DNA of 55,631 nucleotides from the NCBI GenBank assembly GCA_024698505.1, contig JAILRE010000039.1:1-55631 (forward strand), read 5' to 3'. This DNA comes from Clostridiales bacterium (GTDB lineage Bacteria; Bacillota; Clostridia; Christensenellales; CAG-138). The notes under the pieces were generated by a model. It searched no databases and was not told where the DNA came from. It was given only the letters and a program-made list of their open reading frames with translations. Positions 27,814 through 36,710 of the stretch are shown piece after piece (within the stretch, counting starts at the first letter, position 1; each line of letters opens with the position of its first letter). Made by a program: the position numbers and the translations under genes.

Positions 27814-28105
27814 CACGGTCCCCCTCCTTTGCGTCCCTGTTCCTTGTCAGAAGCAGCGTGAAGACTATGAGCCCCATAGTGGCGCCCGCCGCTCCCGCTA
27901 TCAAAAAAGGCGCGAGCTTCAGCCCGAGCGCCCTTCCTGTAAAATACAGCGCGGTTATAAAGCCCGCCGTCACGAGCGTGCGCGCGGGCATGACGGCGTA
28001 CCCCGAAGCCTCCCTTTTAAGGGCGGCGCGGGTGATGAGGAAATTGATATAGCCCGTAAATACTCCGCCTGCAAAGGCAAGGACGGGCGGGATCAGCTCC
28101 TTCAC
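27806..28105 (-). CDS. AtpI-like small membrane protein
   Basis: A 99-residue protein with GTG start, preceded by GGAGG (7-nt spacing), and about three to four membrane helices (LIPPVLAFAGGVFTGYINFL; LVTAGFITALYF; APFLIAGAAGATMGLIVFTL). As the first gene of the operon, directly before atpB, it occupies the place of AtpI, which helps c-ring assembly or Mg2+ uptake in other bacteria. Sequence similarity to AtpI is weak, so the name rests on position, size and topology. Confidence 0.7.
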   Translation of the reverse strand: MKELIPPVLAFAGGVFTGYINFLITRAALKREASGYAVMPARTLVTAGFITALYFTGRALGLKLAPFLIAGAAGATMGLIVFTLLLTRNRDAKEGDRDG

Positions 28106-28135
28106 AGCACAGCCTCCGCGAAATAATTAACATAT

Positions 28136-28165
28136 ATTATATCACCCCTGTCAAGGGTCTGTCAA
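28136..28165 (-). promoter_or_regulatory. Promoter of the ATP synthase operon
   Basis: Minus strand TTGACA (28160-28165), 18 bp, TATAAT (28136-28141). A second TTGACA occurs between them at an unusable distance. It is the only clear promoter in front of the eight-gene operon. Confidence 0.7.
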
Positions 28166-28285
28166 CCGAAAAGCAGGGGCTCGTCAGCATCGCCTGCGGA
28201 TCGCCGGTGTTTTCGGGCGGCTGCTTTCCTCCCGCAGTACAGGCACACAAAGACAACAAGATAAATTACAACGGGGCTGCTGCGC

Positions 28286-28317
28286 AAAAAAATCTGCCCT
28301 CCGATGATGGAGGGCAG
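28286..28317 (-). terminator. Terminator of the M3 peptidase gene
   Basis: CTGCCCTCC (28294-28302) pairs with GGAGGGCAG (28309-28317); on the minus strand ATTTTTTTG follows. Confidence 0.88.
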
Positions 28318-28332
28318 GCTTTTTCGCTTTCT

Positions 28333-30036
28333 TTATTCTATCCCGGTCAGGTCGAAGCCTTCGAGCCATGCGGAGGCGGCCTCGCAGACCGTCCTGAGGC
28401 AGGCCTCGTCGAACGGAGCCACGAGATCGGCGTTCGCCAGAAGCTCGGTGAAGGTGCGGCTGCCGCCCTGCTTCGTGTAGGCCATGTAATGCTCCCAGGC
28501 GTTCTTCGTGTCCTTTTGGATCATCGCCCAGAACTCGAGCGCGACCGTCTGCGCGAGGCAGTAGTCGATATAGTAGAACGGGCGCTGATAGATGTGGGAC
28601 TGCCTCTGCCAGCCTTCGCCCTCGGAATAGAAGGGGATATCGCCGTCGAGCTTCATCCACGGCATGTAGATCCCGAGCAGGCGCTTCCATTCGGCGTGAC
28701 GCTCGGCGGGAGTGAGCCCGGGCTTTTCGTAAACTACGTGCTGGAAGTGATCGACCATCGTCCCGTATGGGATGAAGGTGAGGGCTCCCGCAAGATGGCT
28801 GTAAAGGAACTTCCTCTCGTCATCGCCGAAGAATTCCTTCGCCCAGGGCCACGCGAAGAACTCCATGCTCATGGAGTGCACCTCGCAGGCCTCCATGCTG
28901 GGCCATGCGTACTCGATGGGTATGCGTTTGCGGTTGAGCCAGTATTCGAAGGCGTGCCCCGCCTCGTGAGTGACGACCTCGACGTCGCCCTGAGTGCCGT
29001 TGAAATTGGCGAATATGAACGGCGTTTCGTACATCGGTATGCCCGTGCAGTAGCCGCCGCCTGCCTTGCCCTCTGTGGAGAGCACGTCCATCATCTCGTC
29101 GTCCAGCATATGACGGAAGAATTCGCTCGTCTCGGGGGAGAGCTCGTCGTATAACTTCCTGCCCGCGGCGAGTATCTCGTCGGCCGTGCCGCAGGGCCTC
29201 GGGTTGCCGCTCCTGAAGCTCAGCGCGGCGTCCGCGAACGAAAGCGGATACTCCTTGCCGAGCCTCTCCGCCTGCTTCCTTATTATGGAATCGGCGACGG
29301 GCACGAGGTATTTTTGCACAGCCAAGCGGAACTTCTCGACGTCCTCCTTAGTGTAGCAGTTGCGGCCCATGCTGTAATAGCCGAGCGTGGTATAGCCCTC
29401 GTAGCCCATCTTTTTGCCCATCGCGTCGCGAAGATGCGTGAGCTCGTCGTAGATGGAATCGAGCTTGTCCTGATGCTCCTTGTACCATTTGCCCTCGGCC
29501 TTCCATGCGGCGAGACGGCGCTCGTCGTCGGCGTCGGTCTTGAAGGGGGTCAGCTGGGAGAGCGTGTAAACGCCGCCCTCAAAGGGTATCTGCGCGGAGG
29601 CGATGAGCTTGGAGTATTCGGTCGTCAGCTCGTTCTCACGCTGCATCTCGGGTATTATCTCGGGCGAGAAGGCCTTGAGCTGCAGCTCGGCGTTTTTGAA
29701 CATGAGATCGCCGAATTCCTTTTCGAAATCGGGACGGAACGGGCTCTTTAAGAGCGTCATCGTCCATTTCTGGGAATACTCCTGTATCTCGGGATTGAAA
29801 TTGTCCCAGAATTTGCTTTCTGCGTCGTAGAACTCGTCGCGCGTGTCGATCGTGTGGCGGATCATGGCTATCTCCGCCATGCTCATTACGACCTTAAGAT
29901 CCGCCTCCGAGGCCATGAAAACGGCGCGGGCCTCGTCGTAGCTCCCCGCTTCCGCAAGCTTCCGCGTCAGCTCGGTGAGCCTGTTTTTCACCTGCTCGGG
30001 ATCCGGGCGGGTGTACTGCATTTCCTTGAATTTCAT
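28333..30036 (-). CDS. M3 family oligoendopeptidase (PepF-like)
   Basis: A 567-residue cytoplasmic zinc metallopeptidase of family M3. The zinc site is THEAGHAFEYW (HExxH, ~355-359) with the distal Glu in PSMEACEVHSMSMEFF. FANFNGTQGDVEVV before it and FVPYG-like ALTFIPYGTMVDHFQH after it match oligoendopeptidases that cut short peptides for recycling. The start has AAAGGAAG ~22 nt upstream, followed directly by a GCCGA-TATT-TCGGC hairpin and then 8 nt to the ATG, so the hairpin may bring the ribosome site near. No other start is in frame. Confidence 0.93.
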   Translation of the reverse strand: MKFKEMQYTRPDPEQVKNRLTELTRKLAEAGSYDEARAVFMASEADLKVVMSMAEIAMIRHTIDTRDEFYDAESKFWDNFNPEIQEYSQKWTMTLLKSPFRPDFEKEFGDLMFKNAELQLKAFSPEIIPEMQRENELTTEYSKLIASAQIPFEGGVYTLSQLTPFKTDADDERRLAAWKAEGKWYKEHQDKLDSIYDELTHLRDAMGKKMGYEGYTTLGYYSMGRNCYTKEDVEKFRLAVQKYLVPVADSIIRKQAERLGKEYPLSFADAALSFRSGNPRPCGTADEILAAGRKLYDELSPETSEFFRHMLDDEMMDVLSTEGKAGGGYCTGIPMYETPFIFANFNGTQGDVEVVTHEAGHAFEYWLNRKRIPIEYAWPSMEACEVHSMSMEFFAWPWAKEFFGDDERKFLYSHLAGALTFIPYGTMVDHFQHVVYEKPGLTPAERHAEWKRLLGIYMPWMKLDGDIPFYSEGEGWQRQSHIYQRPFYYIDYCLAQTVALEFWAMIQKDTKNAWEHYMAYTKQGGSRTFTELLANADLVAPFDEACLRTVCEAASAWLEGFDLTGIE

Positions 30037-30096
30037 ATCGGTCTGCCGAAATATCGGCTTCCTTTCCCGGCTTTTCGCCGTATTCTTCGCTGCTGT

Positions 30097-30435
30097 TCAG
30101 GCGGTGCGGGCGTCCCTCAGGGGCTTGTCCCAGTAGATTTTTCCGCCCATGGAGGCGGCAAGCTCGTCCGCGTGAGCGCGGAGCTCTTCCATGAACGCCT
30201 TTTCGCGCTTCTTGGATCTTCTGCCCTTGGCGTTGTAGATCTCCTTCTCGGCGTATGCGTCGTACGATACGCAGAAATCCTCGGGATCGCGGAAGGGGAA
30301 GAAGTTGACGCTGACGGAATACCTGATATTGCCAGCCTCGGAATCCGAGGTGAGCTTGACTATCGCCGCCTTGCGGGGCACGCCGTTGAATTTGCATTTA
30401 GCGTTGAAATACTGCTCGTAAACGTCCAATACCAT
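30097..30435 (-). CDS. Conserved-looking protein of unknown function
   Basis: A 112-residue protein I do not recognise. It has no signal peptide or membrane segment. The first half (VYEQYFNAKCKFNGVPRKAA, then IRYSVSVNFFPF) is predicted beta-rich; the second half is helical and basic (KGRRSKKREKAFMEELRAHA). A good promoter (TTGACT-17-TATAAT at 30463-30491) and AAGGAGG before the ATG show it is a real gene. It lies upstream of, and in the same direction as, the M3 peptidase gene, 60 bp away, so the two may be co-transcribed. Confidence 0.75.
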   Translation of the reverse strand: MVLDVYEQYFNAKCKFNGVPRKAAIVKLTSDSEAGNIRYSVSVNFFPFRDPEDFCVSYDAYAEKEIYNAKGRRSKKREKAFMEELRAHADELAASMGGKIYWDKPLRDARTA

Positions 30436-30462
30436 AGAAGACGCCTCCTTGTTTTTTCTTTG

Positions 30463-30491
30463 ATTATATATCTTCCGGCGGGCAAAGTCAA
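30463..30491 (-). promoter_or_regulatory. Promoter of the 112-residue protein gene
   Basis: Minus strand TTGACT, 17 bp, TATAAT, divergent from the RNA methyltransferase promoter. Confidence 0.75.
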
Positions 30492-30513
30492 TAAGGGGAG
30501 GGCCCGCGCCGGT

Positions 30514-30542
30514 TTGACAATATCCGCTCCGGGCCTTATAAT
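30514..30542 (+). promoter_or_regulatory. Promoter of the RNA methyltransferase gene
   Basis: TTGACA (30514-30519), 17 bp, TATAAT (30537-30542). Confidence 0.85.
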
Positions 30543-30567
30543 TCTTTCAGAACGAACGGAGGAAAGC

Positions 30568-31395
30568 ATGGATACTGTATTCGTGACCGATCTTGATACG
30601 GCGGAGCTCGCGCCATACGCGAGGCTTACCGAGGCGCAGCTTAGGCGCGCGGGCGAGGCGGGGAGCGGCCTCTTCATAGCCGAGAGCGCGAACGTCATAG
30701 AGAGCGCGCTTCAGAACGGGTACGAGCCCGTCTCCTTCCTGACGGAGGAAAAGCGCCTGGGGATCATAGCCACCATGCTCGAAAAAAGCGGCGTTTCCGC
30801 GCCTGTCTACACGGGCGAGCCCGCCCTGCTTGAAAAGCTGACGGGGTACAGGCTTTCCCGCGGGATGCTCTGCTGCATGAAAAGGAAGCCCCCGCTCACG
30901 CTCGGGGAAGCGGTATCGGGAGCCTCCCGCATCGCCGTGCTCGAGGGAGTGGGCGATCCCGAGAACGTGGGCTCCGTATTACGCTCCGCCGCCGCGCTGG
31001 GCTTCGGAGCCGTGCTCGTCTCCTCCTCCTGCTGCGATCCCCTGCACAGGCGCGCTGCAAGGGTGAGCATGGGCGCGGTGTTCAGGATCCCCTGGGCGGA
31101 GCTGCCCTGCCTTAAGGAGGATGCGAACTGCGCCGATATAGGGCGCGTTTCGGGCCTCGGCTTCACGACCGCCGCCATGGCGCTTACGGAGGATCATATC
31201 GAAATAGACGATCCCGTGCTCCTGTCCGCAAAGAGGCTTGCCGTGGTGCTGGGCTCCGAGGGGAACGGCCTTTCAAAAAAGACAGTCGCCGCCTGCGATC
31301 ACCGCGTCACCATACCCATGGCGAGGGGAGTCGACTCGCTCAACGTGGCAGCGGCCTCCGCGATCGCGTTCTGGACGCTCTCGGGAAGGCGCTGA
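30568..31395 (+). CDS. TrmH/SpoU family RNA 2'-O-methyltransferase
   Basis: A 275-residue SPOUT methyltransferase. The N-terminal part (~15-100) is a substrate-binding domain of the L30e-like type (GLFIAESANVIESALQNGY). The C-terminal trefoil-knot domain has motif 1 (LEGVGDPENVGSVLRSAAAL), motif 2 (AVVLGSEGNGLS) and motif 3 (VTIPMARGVDSLNVAAASAI), which bind S-adenosylmethionine. It would methylate a ribose in rRNA or tRNA; the target nucleotide is unknown. GGAGG lies before the ATG at 30568. Confidence 0.92.
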   Translation: MDTVFVTDLDTAELAPYARLTEAQLRRAGEAGSGLFIAESANVIESALQNGYEPVSFLTEEKRLGIIATMLEKSGVSAPVYTGEPALLEKLTGYRLSRGMLCCMKRKPPLTLGEAVSGASRIAVLEGVGDPENVGSVLRSAAALGFGAVLVSSSCCDPLHRRAARVSMGAVFRIPWAELPCLKEDANCADIGRVSGLGFTTAAMALTEDHIEIDDPVLLSAKRLAVVLGSEGNGLSKKTVAACDHRVTIPMARGVDSLNVAAASAIAFWTLSGRR

Positions 31396-31465
31396 GGCAG
31401 TGGGCTTTTTCGGGCAAAAAGCGCCCTTTGTTCGCATTTTATTCACAAATTGAACAATATAAACA

Positions 31466-31494
31466 TTGAAATCCGTTCGGGTGAATGTTATAAT
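31466..31494 (+). promoter_or_regulatory. Promoter of the zinc-ribbon protein gene
   Basis: TTGAAA (31466-31471), 17 bp, TATAAT (31489-31494). Confidence 0.75.
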
Positions 31495-31545
31495 AACTTG
31501 GTATGTAATTTCCGTACAATACGTGCGAGATAAAGGAGACGCCAT

Positions 31546-33615
31546 ATGAAGTGTGCAAGATGTGGGTTCGAAAACCCCGATTATCTTGAATATTGCGAAA
31601 ACTGCGCCGCTCCTCTCCAACAGAGGAAGCAGGCTCCCACAGGTCCCTCCTGGGGCTTCGTCAAGGCTCCCGTCTGGGCCGATCCGGATTTTTCCGCCGA
31701 TTCCGTCAGCGAGGACGACGTTCCCGCCGATTTCGTTTCCGATCTCGAGCTTGCCAGCCGCAAGCGTGAGACCGAGCGCCGCGCCGAGGTGAAGGCCGCC
31801 GCCGAAAAGGCGCAGCGCGCCGCCGAGGAAGCCGCCGAGAGGAAGGCCGCTGAGGAAAGGGCCGCCGAGGAAGCAAGGCTTGCCGCCGAAAAGGCCGAGG
31901 CCGAGGAGAAGGCCAGGGAGCAGTTCAGGGCCGAGCAGGCCGCCGCTCAGGAGGCCGCCCGCAGGGCGGAGGAGCGCCTTGCCGAGGAGCGCCGCAAAGC
32001 CGACGAGCGCAGGACGGAGGAACGCCGCCTTGCCGCCGAGCGCAGGGCCGAGGAGCGCCGCAGGGCAGAAGAGGCCGCCCGTCAGGCGGAGGAAGCCGCC
32101 CGTTACGATAACGGCGACGACGAGGAAGAGGACGACGACGGCCGCGGTCTTGCCGCGCCGCTTCTTGCGGGGCTTTTCTCCCGCAGGAAAAAGCATGAAT
32201 CCCACGAGGAGGAGCCCGCTTCGGAGCCCGAGCTGCCCGAAGAGGACGAATCCTTCGATGAAGATAATACCGAAGAAGGAAATGATCATTACAATATGAG
32301 GTACAGCAGAAATTCTTACAAGAGGTCCCGCAGGAACCGCAAGTCCGGCGATCTGATCGGCAAGCTGATCACCGTCGCCGCGGTCGTCGCGCTCCTCGCG
32401 ATCATCGCGGTCGCGGTCCTGCTCGTCTCCAAGTGGGCCAAGAGCTGTTCGGAGAACAAGCAGTCTCCCACCGGCTCCGCCAAGACGCCCATAATCGAGC
32501 CGAACCCCACCGATCCCGGCGCGTATTACGTGACCGTCTACGCCAAGGAGGGCAAGGTCCTCATCTATGAGACCGAGGACGGCACCAGGAAGGAGACCAC
32601 GGTCGACGCCAGGGGCTACGCCAAGTTCAACGTTCCCGTATCGAGCCTCATGCCCGTCGTGCCCGTTGATTCCGCGGTCTACGCCGCCACGCCCAAGGTG
32701 TTCATCAGGAACGACGACGGCACCGAGACCCCGGTCGAGGGCATGGGCCAGATAATGCTGGACGTTCCCGCGATCGACGTGAAGTTCGATAACCCCGACA
32801 CGTTCACCTCCGAGGACGGCAACGTCAATATCACCGGCTTCATCGACCTCATCGCCACCGAGCTCACCGTGAACGGCGAAAGGGTCGCGATCAATCAGGA
32901 CGGCAGCTTCTCCTACGAAAAGGTCTATGAGGATACCGGCGATTACGATATCGACGTAGAGGCAAAGCTTCCCGGCCACCAGATCTACAGGCACAAGTTC
33001 AACGTATCCGTTATCAAGGCCACTCCCGCCACTCCGCTCGTGCAGATGCCCTGGGAGTACGGCGATACGACCTTCAGCCAGCGCGTAAAGAACAGCATCG
33101 ACACGATCGAGGTCAGGGGCCGCGTGCCCGCGGGCTCCACGCTCACGGCGAACTGCGCCTCCTCCAACGCATCGCTTACGGTCCCCACCGTCGATGCGGA
33201 GGGCAACTTCACCTTCAGCGTCAAGATGGCTTACGCCGGCGATTATCCCATCATGCTCACCTGCACCTCCGACACCGGCCTCGTCTCCGAGCGTGAGATC
33301 CACGTTCAGAGGGCTCCCGACTGGTCGTCCTACACGCAGGGCGCAATGGAGATGAACTACGCCTCCTTCGCCTACGAGAGCAGGCAGGGCTACAGGCTCG
33401 AGGGCACCATCACCGAGATCCTCGAGCAGGAGGACCGCGCGCTCTTCGTGCTCACCTTAGCTGACGGCAACACCCTCATACTCGAGTACCACAACCATTA
33501 CGGCACCGCGGGCGCCGTGGTCGAGGGCAAGAGCTACAAGAAGATCTACGGACGTCCCATGGGCCTCAATGAGGACGGCATCCCCCAGATCTACGTCTGG
33601 TTCATCGACGACTGA
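31546..33615 (+). CDS. Zinc-ribbon / coiled-coil / transmembrane protein with Ig-like ectodomain
   Basis: A 689-residue protein. Residues 1-22 are a zinc ribbon (C3-x2-C6, C17-x2-C20). Residues ~68-190 are an Ala/Glu/Arg coiled coil (repeats like AEERAAEEARLAAEKAEAEE). An acidic stretch and a basic patch lead to one membrane helix (~272-294). The outside part (~310-689) contains beta-rich, probably Ig-like or bacterial adhesion-type domains (ELTVNGERVAINQDGSFSYE is typical of such repeats). The order implies the ribbon and coil stay inside the cell and the beta domains face out. AAAGGAG precedes the ATG. Role unknown; an envelope scaffold is a guess. Confidence 0.8.
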   Translation: MKCARCGFENPDYLEYCENCAAPLQQRKQAPTGPSWGFVKAPVWADPDFSADSVSEDDVPADFVSDLELASRKRETERRAEVKAAAEKAQRAAEEAAERKAAEERAAEEARLAAEKAEAEEKAREQFRAEQAAAQEAARRAEERLAEERRKADERRTEERRLAAERRAEERRRAEEAARQAEEAARYDNGDDEEEDDDGRGLAAPLLAGLFSRRKKHESHEEEPASEPELPEEDESFDEDNTEEGNDHYNMRYSRNSYKRSRRNRKSGDLIGKLITVAAVVALLAIIAVAVLLVSKWAKSCSENKQSPTGSAKTPIIEPNPTDPGAYYVTVYAKEGKVLIYETEDGTRKETTVDARGYAKFNVPVSSLMPVVPVDSAVYAATPKVFIRNDDGTETPVEGMGQIMLDVPAIDVKFDNPDTFTSEDGNVNITGFIDLIATELTVNGERVAINQDGSFSYEKVYEDTGDYDIDVEAKLPGHQIYRHKFNVSVIKATPATPLVQMPWEYGDTTFSQRVKNSIDTIEVRGRVPAGSTLTANCASSNASLTVPTVDAEGNFTFSVKMAYAGDYPIMLTCTSDTGLVSEREIHVQRAPDWSSYTQGAMEMNYASFAYESRQGYRLEGTITEILEQEDRALFVLTLADGNTLILEYHNHYGTAGAVVEGKSYKKIYGRPMGLNEDGIPQIYVWFIDD

Positions 33616-33626
33616 TGATACGAACG

Positions 33627-33655
33627 AAAACGGAGCTCCGTCGGAGCTCCGTTTT
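33627..33655 (+). terminator. Intrinsic terminator
   Basis: AAAACGGAGCTCC pairs with GGAGCTCCGTTTT around a 3-nt loop, just after the zinc-ribbon gene and before the esterase gene. Confidence 0.8.
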
Positions 33656-33675
33656 GATATTTGAAAGGATACGCC

Positions 33676-34431
33676 ATGATAAGAGTAACGAAGATACAGA
33701 TACCGTCCCTTCCCACGGAAAAACCCCGCAGGCTCTACGTTTATCTGCCGAGGGAATACGGAAGGACGGATAAAAGATACCCCGTGCTCTATATGTTCGA
33801 CGGGCATAACGTCTTTTACGACAGCCACGCCACGTACGGCAAAAGCTGGGGAATGAAGGAATACCTCGAAAGGACGAAGCTCCCGCTGATACTCGTCGGG
33901 ATAGAGTGCAATCCCGAGGGCTTCCGCAGGCTCAACGAGTATTCGCCATGGGATTTCAAGGGTACGGGCCTCGGCAGCATGGAAGGCCTCGGCAGAGTCA
34001 CAATGGACTGGATAACGAAGGAGCTGAAGCCCGCGATCGACGCCGAATACCGCACCCTGCCCGACAGGGAGCACACCATGATAGCGGGCAGCTCCATGGG
34101 CGGGCTGATGTCGCTCTACGCCGCGGTGGAGTATAACGAGGTCTTCTCAAAGGCGGCCGCGCTCTCGCCCTGCTTCTGGGTGAGCCCGAAGCGAATGAAC
34201 GACATGATAAGGTCGAAGAGGCTCTTGGACGGGACCATGATCTACATGGATTACGGCGCCGCGGAGGACGACAGCGCCGAAACGGACATAAAGGCGATGT
34301 TCAACACGGCGAAGCTCTTGACGCTCAGCGGAGCTTCGGTCGCCGCCCGCGCCGTCCCGGGAGCCAAGCACTCCGAGGCCTACTGGGAAAAGCGCATACC
34401 CGTGTTCTTCGATTATCTGCTGGGAGAATAA
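33676..34431 (+). CDS. Alpha/beta hydrolase, esterase family
   Basis: A 251-residue putative esterase (PF00756 type, like enterochelin esterase or esterase D). RRLYVYLPREYGRTDKRYPV and LYMFDGHNVFYD form the usual first strands. The nucleophile is Ser140 in AGSSMGGLMS; the catalytic His is probably in GAKHSEAYWEKR near the end. No signal peptide, so it acts in the cytoplasm. AAAGGA lies 8 nt before the ATG at 33676. It may receive read-through from the upstream gene; no separate promoter was seen. Substrate unknown. Confidence 0.87.
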   Translation: MIRVTKIQIPSLPTEKPRRLYVYLPREYGRTDKRYPVLYMFDGHNVFYDSHATYGKSWGMKEYLERTKLPLILVGIECNPEGFRRLNEYSPWDFKGTGLGSMEGLGRVTMDWITKELKPAIDAEYRTLPDREHTMIAGSSMGGLMSLYAAVEYNEVFSKAAALSPCFWVSPKRMNDMIRSKRLLDGTMIYMDYGAAEDDSAETDIKAMFNTAKLLTLSGASVAARAVPGAKHSEAYWEKRIPVFFDYLLGE

Positions 34432-34440
34432 GAAAACAAA

Positions 34441-34465
34441 AAAAGGACGCCCGGGGCGTCCTTTT
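34441..34465. terminator. Intrinsic terminator, bidirectional
   Basis: AAAAGGACGCC-CGG-GGCGTCCTTTT between the convergent esterase and ParB-BMP genes. Confidence 0.85.
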
Positions 34466-34471
34466 ATACGC

Positions 34472-36412
34472 TCATTCCCCTGCCTGAGGGGGGATCCTGT
34501 CCCTGTGCACGCCGAGCGCCCTTACGAGTGCGCGGGAGAAGGGGAATATCTCCTCATACTCCGGGATATGCCCCGTGACGGCCTCGCAGAGCTTATCCAT
34601 CTTCAGCACGTCCATGGAGGAGAGGGGGGTTATCCCGTCCGAGATGAGGCTCCCGTCCTGCGCGTAAAGCTTCTGCGCGAAGACGTCGAACCCGCCCTTT
34701 TTCAGCCTGCCAATGAAGGTCTCCGCAAGCGCGCGCACGCCGGGGGGCACGAGCTCTGATATCGCGACGTCGATAACGCCCGAATCCATGCCCCACCAGT
34801 AATTGACGGCCTGCTCCTTCTTTTCGGTGCTGCCCGAAAGCAGGGAGCGGACGATGTTCTCATACAGCATGCCCCATACCCAGCAGGGGGAAGCGACGGG
34901 GGAGAGGCCGCCCTCGCCGTCCGTCACGAAAGTGCCGTACCAGCCCTGCTTGAGATAGTTTACGTCGGGCACGGGCACGTCGCGGTTCGAAATGACCTTG
35001 ACGCCCTTTTCGCGGAGCTTTCGCACGCAGTCGACCTCCATGCAGCTCCATTCGAGGAGTATCTTCGCGCGGGGGTTCGTCATCCTCACGCCGACGGCGA
35101 ACGCGTTTATCGAAGCAGGCACGCCGTATATGGGATACGAGCCGACGTAGCCCACGAGGTCGTTGTCGGCAAGCGCGCCCGCTATGAGGCCGGTTATGAA
35201 TTTGCCCTCGTAGGTGCGGCAGTAATAGCTCTTCACGCTCGAAAACGGCTGACAGGCGGAGCAGTTGTAGAACCTGACCTTGGGGTATTTGACGGCCGAT
35301 CTCAGCGCCGCGCTTATAAGGGGCGGCGTAGTCGTGAACACCAGCTCCGCGCCGCCTTTGACCGCCTCCTCTATGAGGCGCTCCGCGTCCTCATCCGTGT
35401 CGGCGCCGAAAAAGACCTTAACGGAGGTCTGCTCGGGAAGCGCCTCCGCAAGGTACGCCGCGCCCTCCGCGTGGCCCTTCGTCCAGGAGCTCCGCTCGGG
35501 ATCCTTTTGGCATATGAACGCAATATCGAGATGCCTCGGCGTTCCCGATATCAGCTTCGAAATGACGCTCTTTTCCTCGTCGTCGGGGAGCGTCTTTACC
35601 TGTATAGCCTCGGGCTCCGAAGCGGTCTTGACGTCCCCCCGCAGCGCGAGGAGGGCTTTTTTTATCTCCGCCTGTGTCATCGCGGTGAGCGATCCGTAGG
35701 GGTAGACCTTCAGGAAGAGCAGGAGCGCGTCCTCGGGCATGAGCTCGCGGCCCTTCCCGCCGACGGAGAGGAACGCTTCCTTGAAAAGATGGAAGGTCGA
35801 AACGAGCTTCCGTATCTCGGTCTCCGACCAAGCCTCGCCGGGCTTTTTGCCTACGGCGGAAAGGAGCCTCGCAAAGTCGCCCGCCCTGGCAAAGCGGATA
35901 TCGTAAACGCCTGTCGCGGCGTAGAAATCGAGGAATTCCGCATAAGCGGCGTTCGCGGGATCGGAAATATCCTCGGGAAGCACGCGCCTGATCTTCGCGG
36001 GTATCCTGACCGCGCCGAAATAGCGCAGCACGCTCACGCGCTTGTTGCCCTCGGAAACGTAGAAATCCCCGAGGTATTCATAGCATTCGATGGGATCGCG
36101 TATGCCCGCGTCGGAAAGATGCGCCGAAAGCAGCGCCGTCCATTTCATGGCGAATTCGCTGTCCGCCTCGGGCAGGGGCAGGAACGAAGCGGAGAACGCG
36201 CTTATCCTCCCCGCGGATACCGTGCCGATAATGCGGTCGGCGGGTATCTCCTGCACGGGCAGCTCTATCGGGTTCGCGTGGAGCGCGCCGGGAAACACCT
36301 CGTCCAGCACGGCGGGGTACGGCGAAAGGCCCGCGGCCTCAAGCTCCTTCTTTTCCTTCAGGGCAAGGTTCCTCGCTTTGACGTATTCTTCTTTCGCGTT
36401 CGCGGGTATCAA
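34472..36412 (-). CDS. ParB-like domain fused to BMP-family binding protein
   Basis: A 646-residue protein without signal peptide or lipobox. Residues ~50-150 look like a ParB/Srx-type domain (VQEIPADRIIGTVSAGR, then FYVSEGNKRVSVLRYFG, the E-G-N-K-R nucleotide-site pattern). Residues ~295-560 match the BMP (basic membrane protein/PnrA) nucleoside-binding family (DIAFICQKDPERSSWTKGH, EGKFITGLIAGALADND, VGYVGSYPIYG). BMP proteins normally bind nucleosides outside the cell for ABC import; this one should stay inside, suggesting a sensor. The start is TTG at 36412 after AAAGGA. A promoter (36474-36502) and a strong leader hairpin (36442-36465) lie upstream. No transporter genes are adjacent. Confidence 0.8.
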   Translation of the reverse strand: MIPANAKEEYVKARNLALKEKKELEAAGLSPYPAVLDEVFPGALHANPIELPVQEIPADRIIGTVSAGRISAFSASFLPLPEADSEFAMKWTALLSAHLSDAGIRDPIECYEYLGDFYVSEGNKRVSVLRYFGAVRIPAKIRRVLPEDISDPANAAYAEFLDFYAATGVYDIRFARAGDFARLLSAVGKKPGEAWSETEIRKLVSTFHLFKEAFLSVGGKGRELMPEDALLLFLKVYPYGSLTAMTQAEIKKALLALRGDVKTASEPEAIQVKTLPDDEEKSVISKLISGTPRHLDIAFICQKDPERSSWTKGHAEGAAYLAEALPEQTSVKVFFGADTDEDAERLIEEAVKGGAELVFTTTPPLISAALRSAVKYPKVRFYNCSACQPFSSVKSYYCRTYEGKFITGLIAGALADNDLVGYVGSYPIYGVPASINAFAVGVRMTNPRAKILLEWSCMEVDCVRKLREKGVKVISNRDVPVPDVNYLKQGWYGTFVTDGEGGLSPVASPCWVWGMLYENIVRSLLSGSTEKKEQAVNYWWGMDSGVIDVAISELVPPGVRALAETFIGRLKKGGFDVFAQKLYAQDGSLISDGITPLSSMDVLKMDKLCEAVTGHIPEYEEIFPFSRALVRALGVHRDRIPPQAGE

Positions 36413-36441
36413 TGGTTTTTCCTTTCGGCGATGCTGTTTTT

Positions 36442-36502
36442 CGGGGAGCCGGACTCGCTCCCCCGACCTTTAGATTATAGCAAAACGGGCTCCACTATGC
36501 AA
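36442..36502 (-). promoter_or_regulatory. Promoter and leader hairpin of the ParB-BMP gene
   Basis: Minus strand TTGCAT (36497-36502), 17 bp, TATAAT (36474-36479). The leader carries CGGGGGAGC/GCTCCCCG around a 7-nt loop, ~35 bp before the start. Confidence 0.65.
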
Positions 36503-36531
36503 TACCGCGAAGCCTTCCCGGACGCTTCCTC

Positions 36532-36708
36532 TCACTGCTTCTCGCGGTACTCGTTCGGGGTCACGCCCTCGTATTTTTTGAACACGCGTATGAAATGGCT
36601 GTGGGAGGAGAACCCGAGGTACGCGCCTATCGCGGCGGCGGATCTATCGGAATATCTGAGGAGGCGCTCGCGGCGGGCACGCACGTTTTCACGGAATACG
36701 GAGCGGGC
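36532..36708 (-). pseudogene. AraC-family regulator remnant (C-terminal HTH only)
   Basis: An open stretch of 58 codons ending in TGA encodes the last part of an AraC-type DNA-binding domain: RRERLLRYSDRSAAAIGAYL, then GFSSHSHFIRVFKKYEGVTP, NEYREK. The first half of the domain and all of the sensor part are missing, and no start codon with a ribosome site is visible. A stop codon (36709-36711) bounds it where similarity ends. Next to rhamnose genes, it was probably the rhamnose regulator. Confidence 0.85.
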
Positions 36709-36710
36709 TT

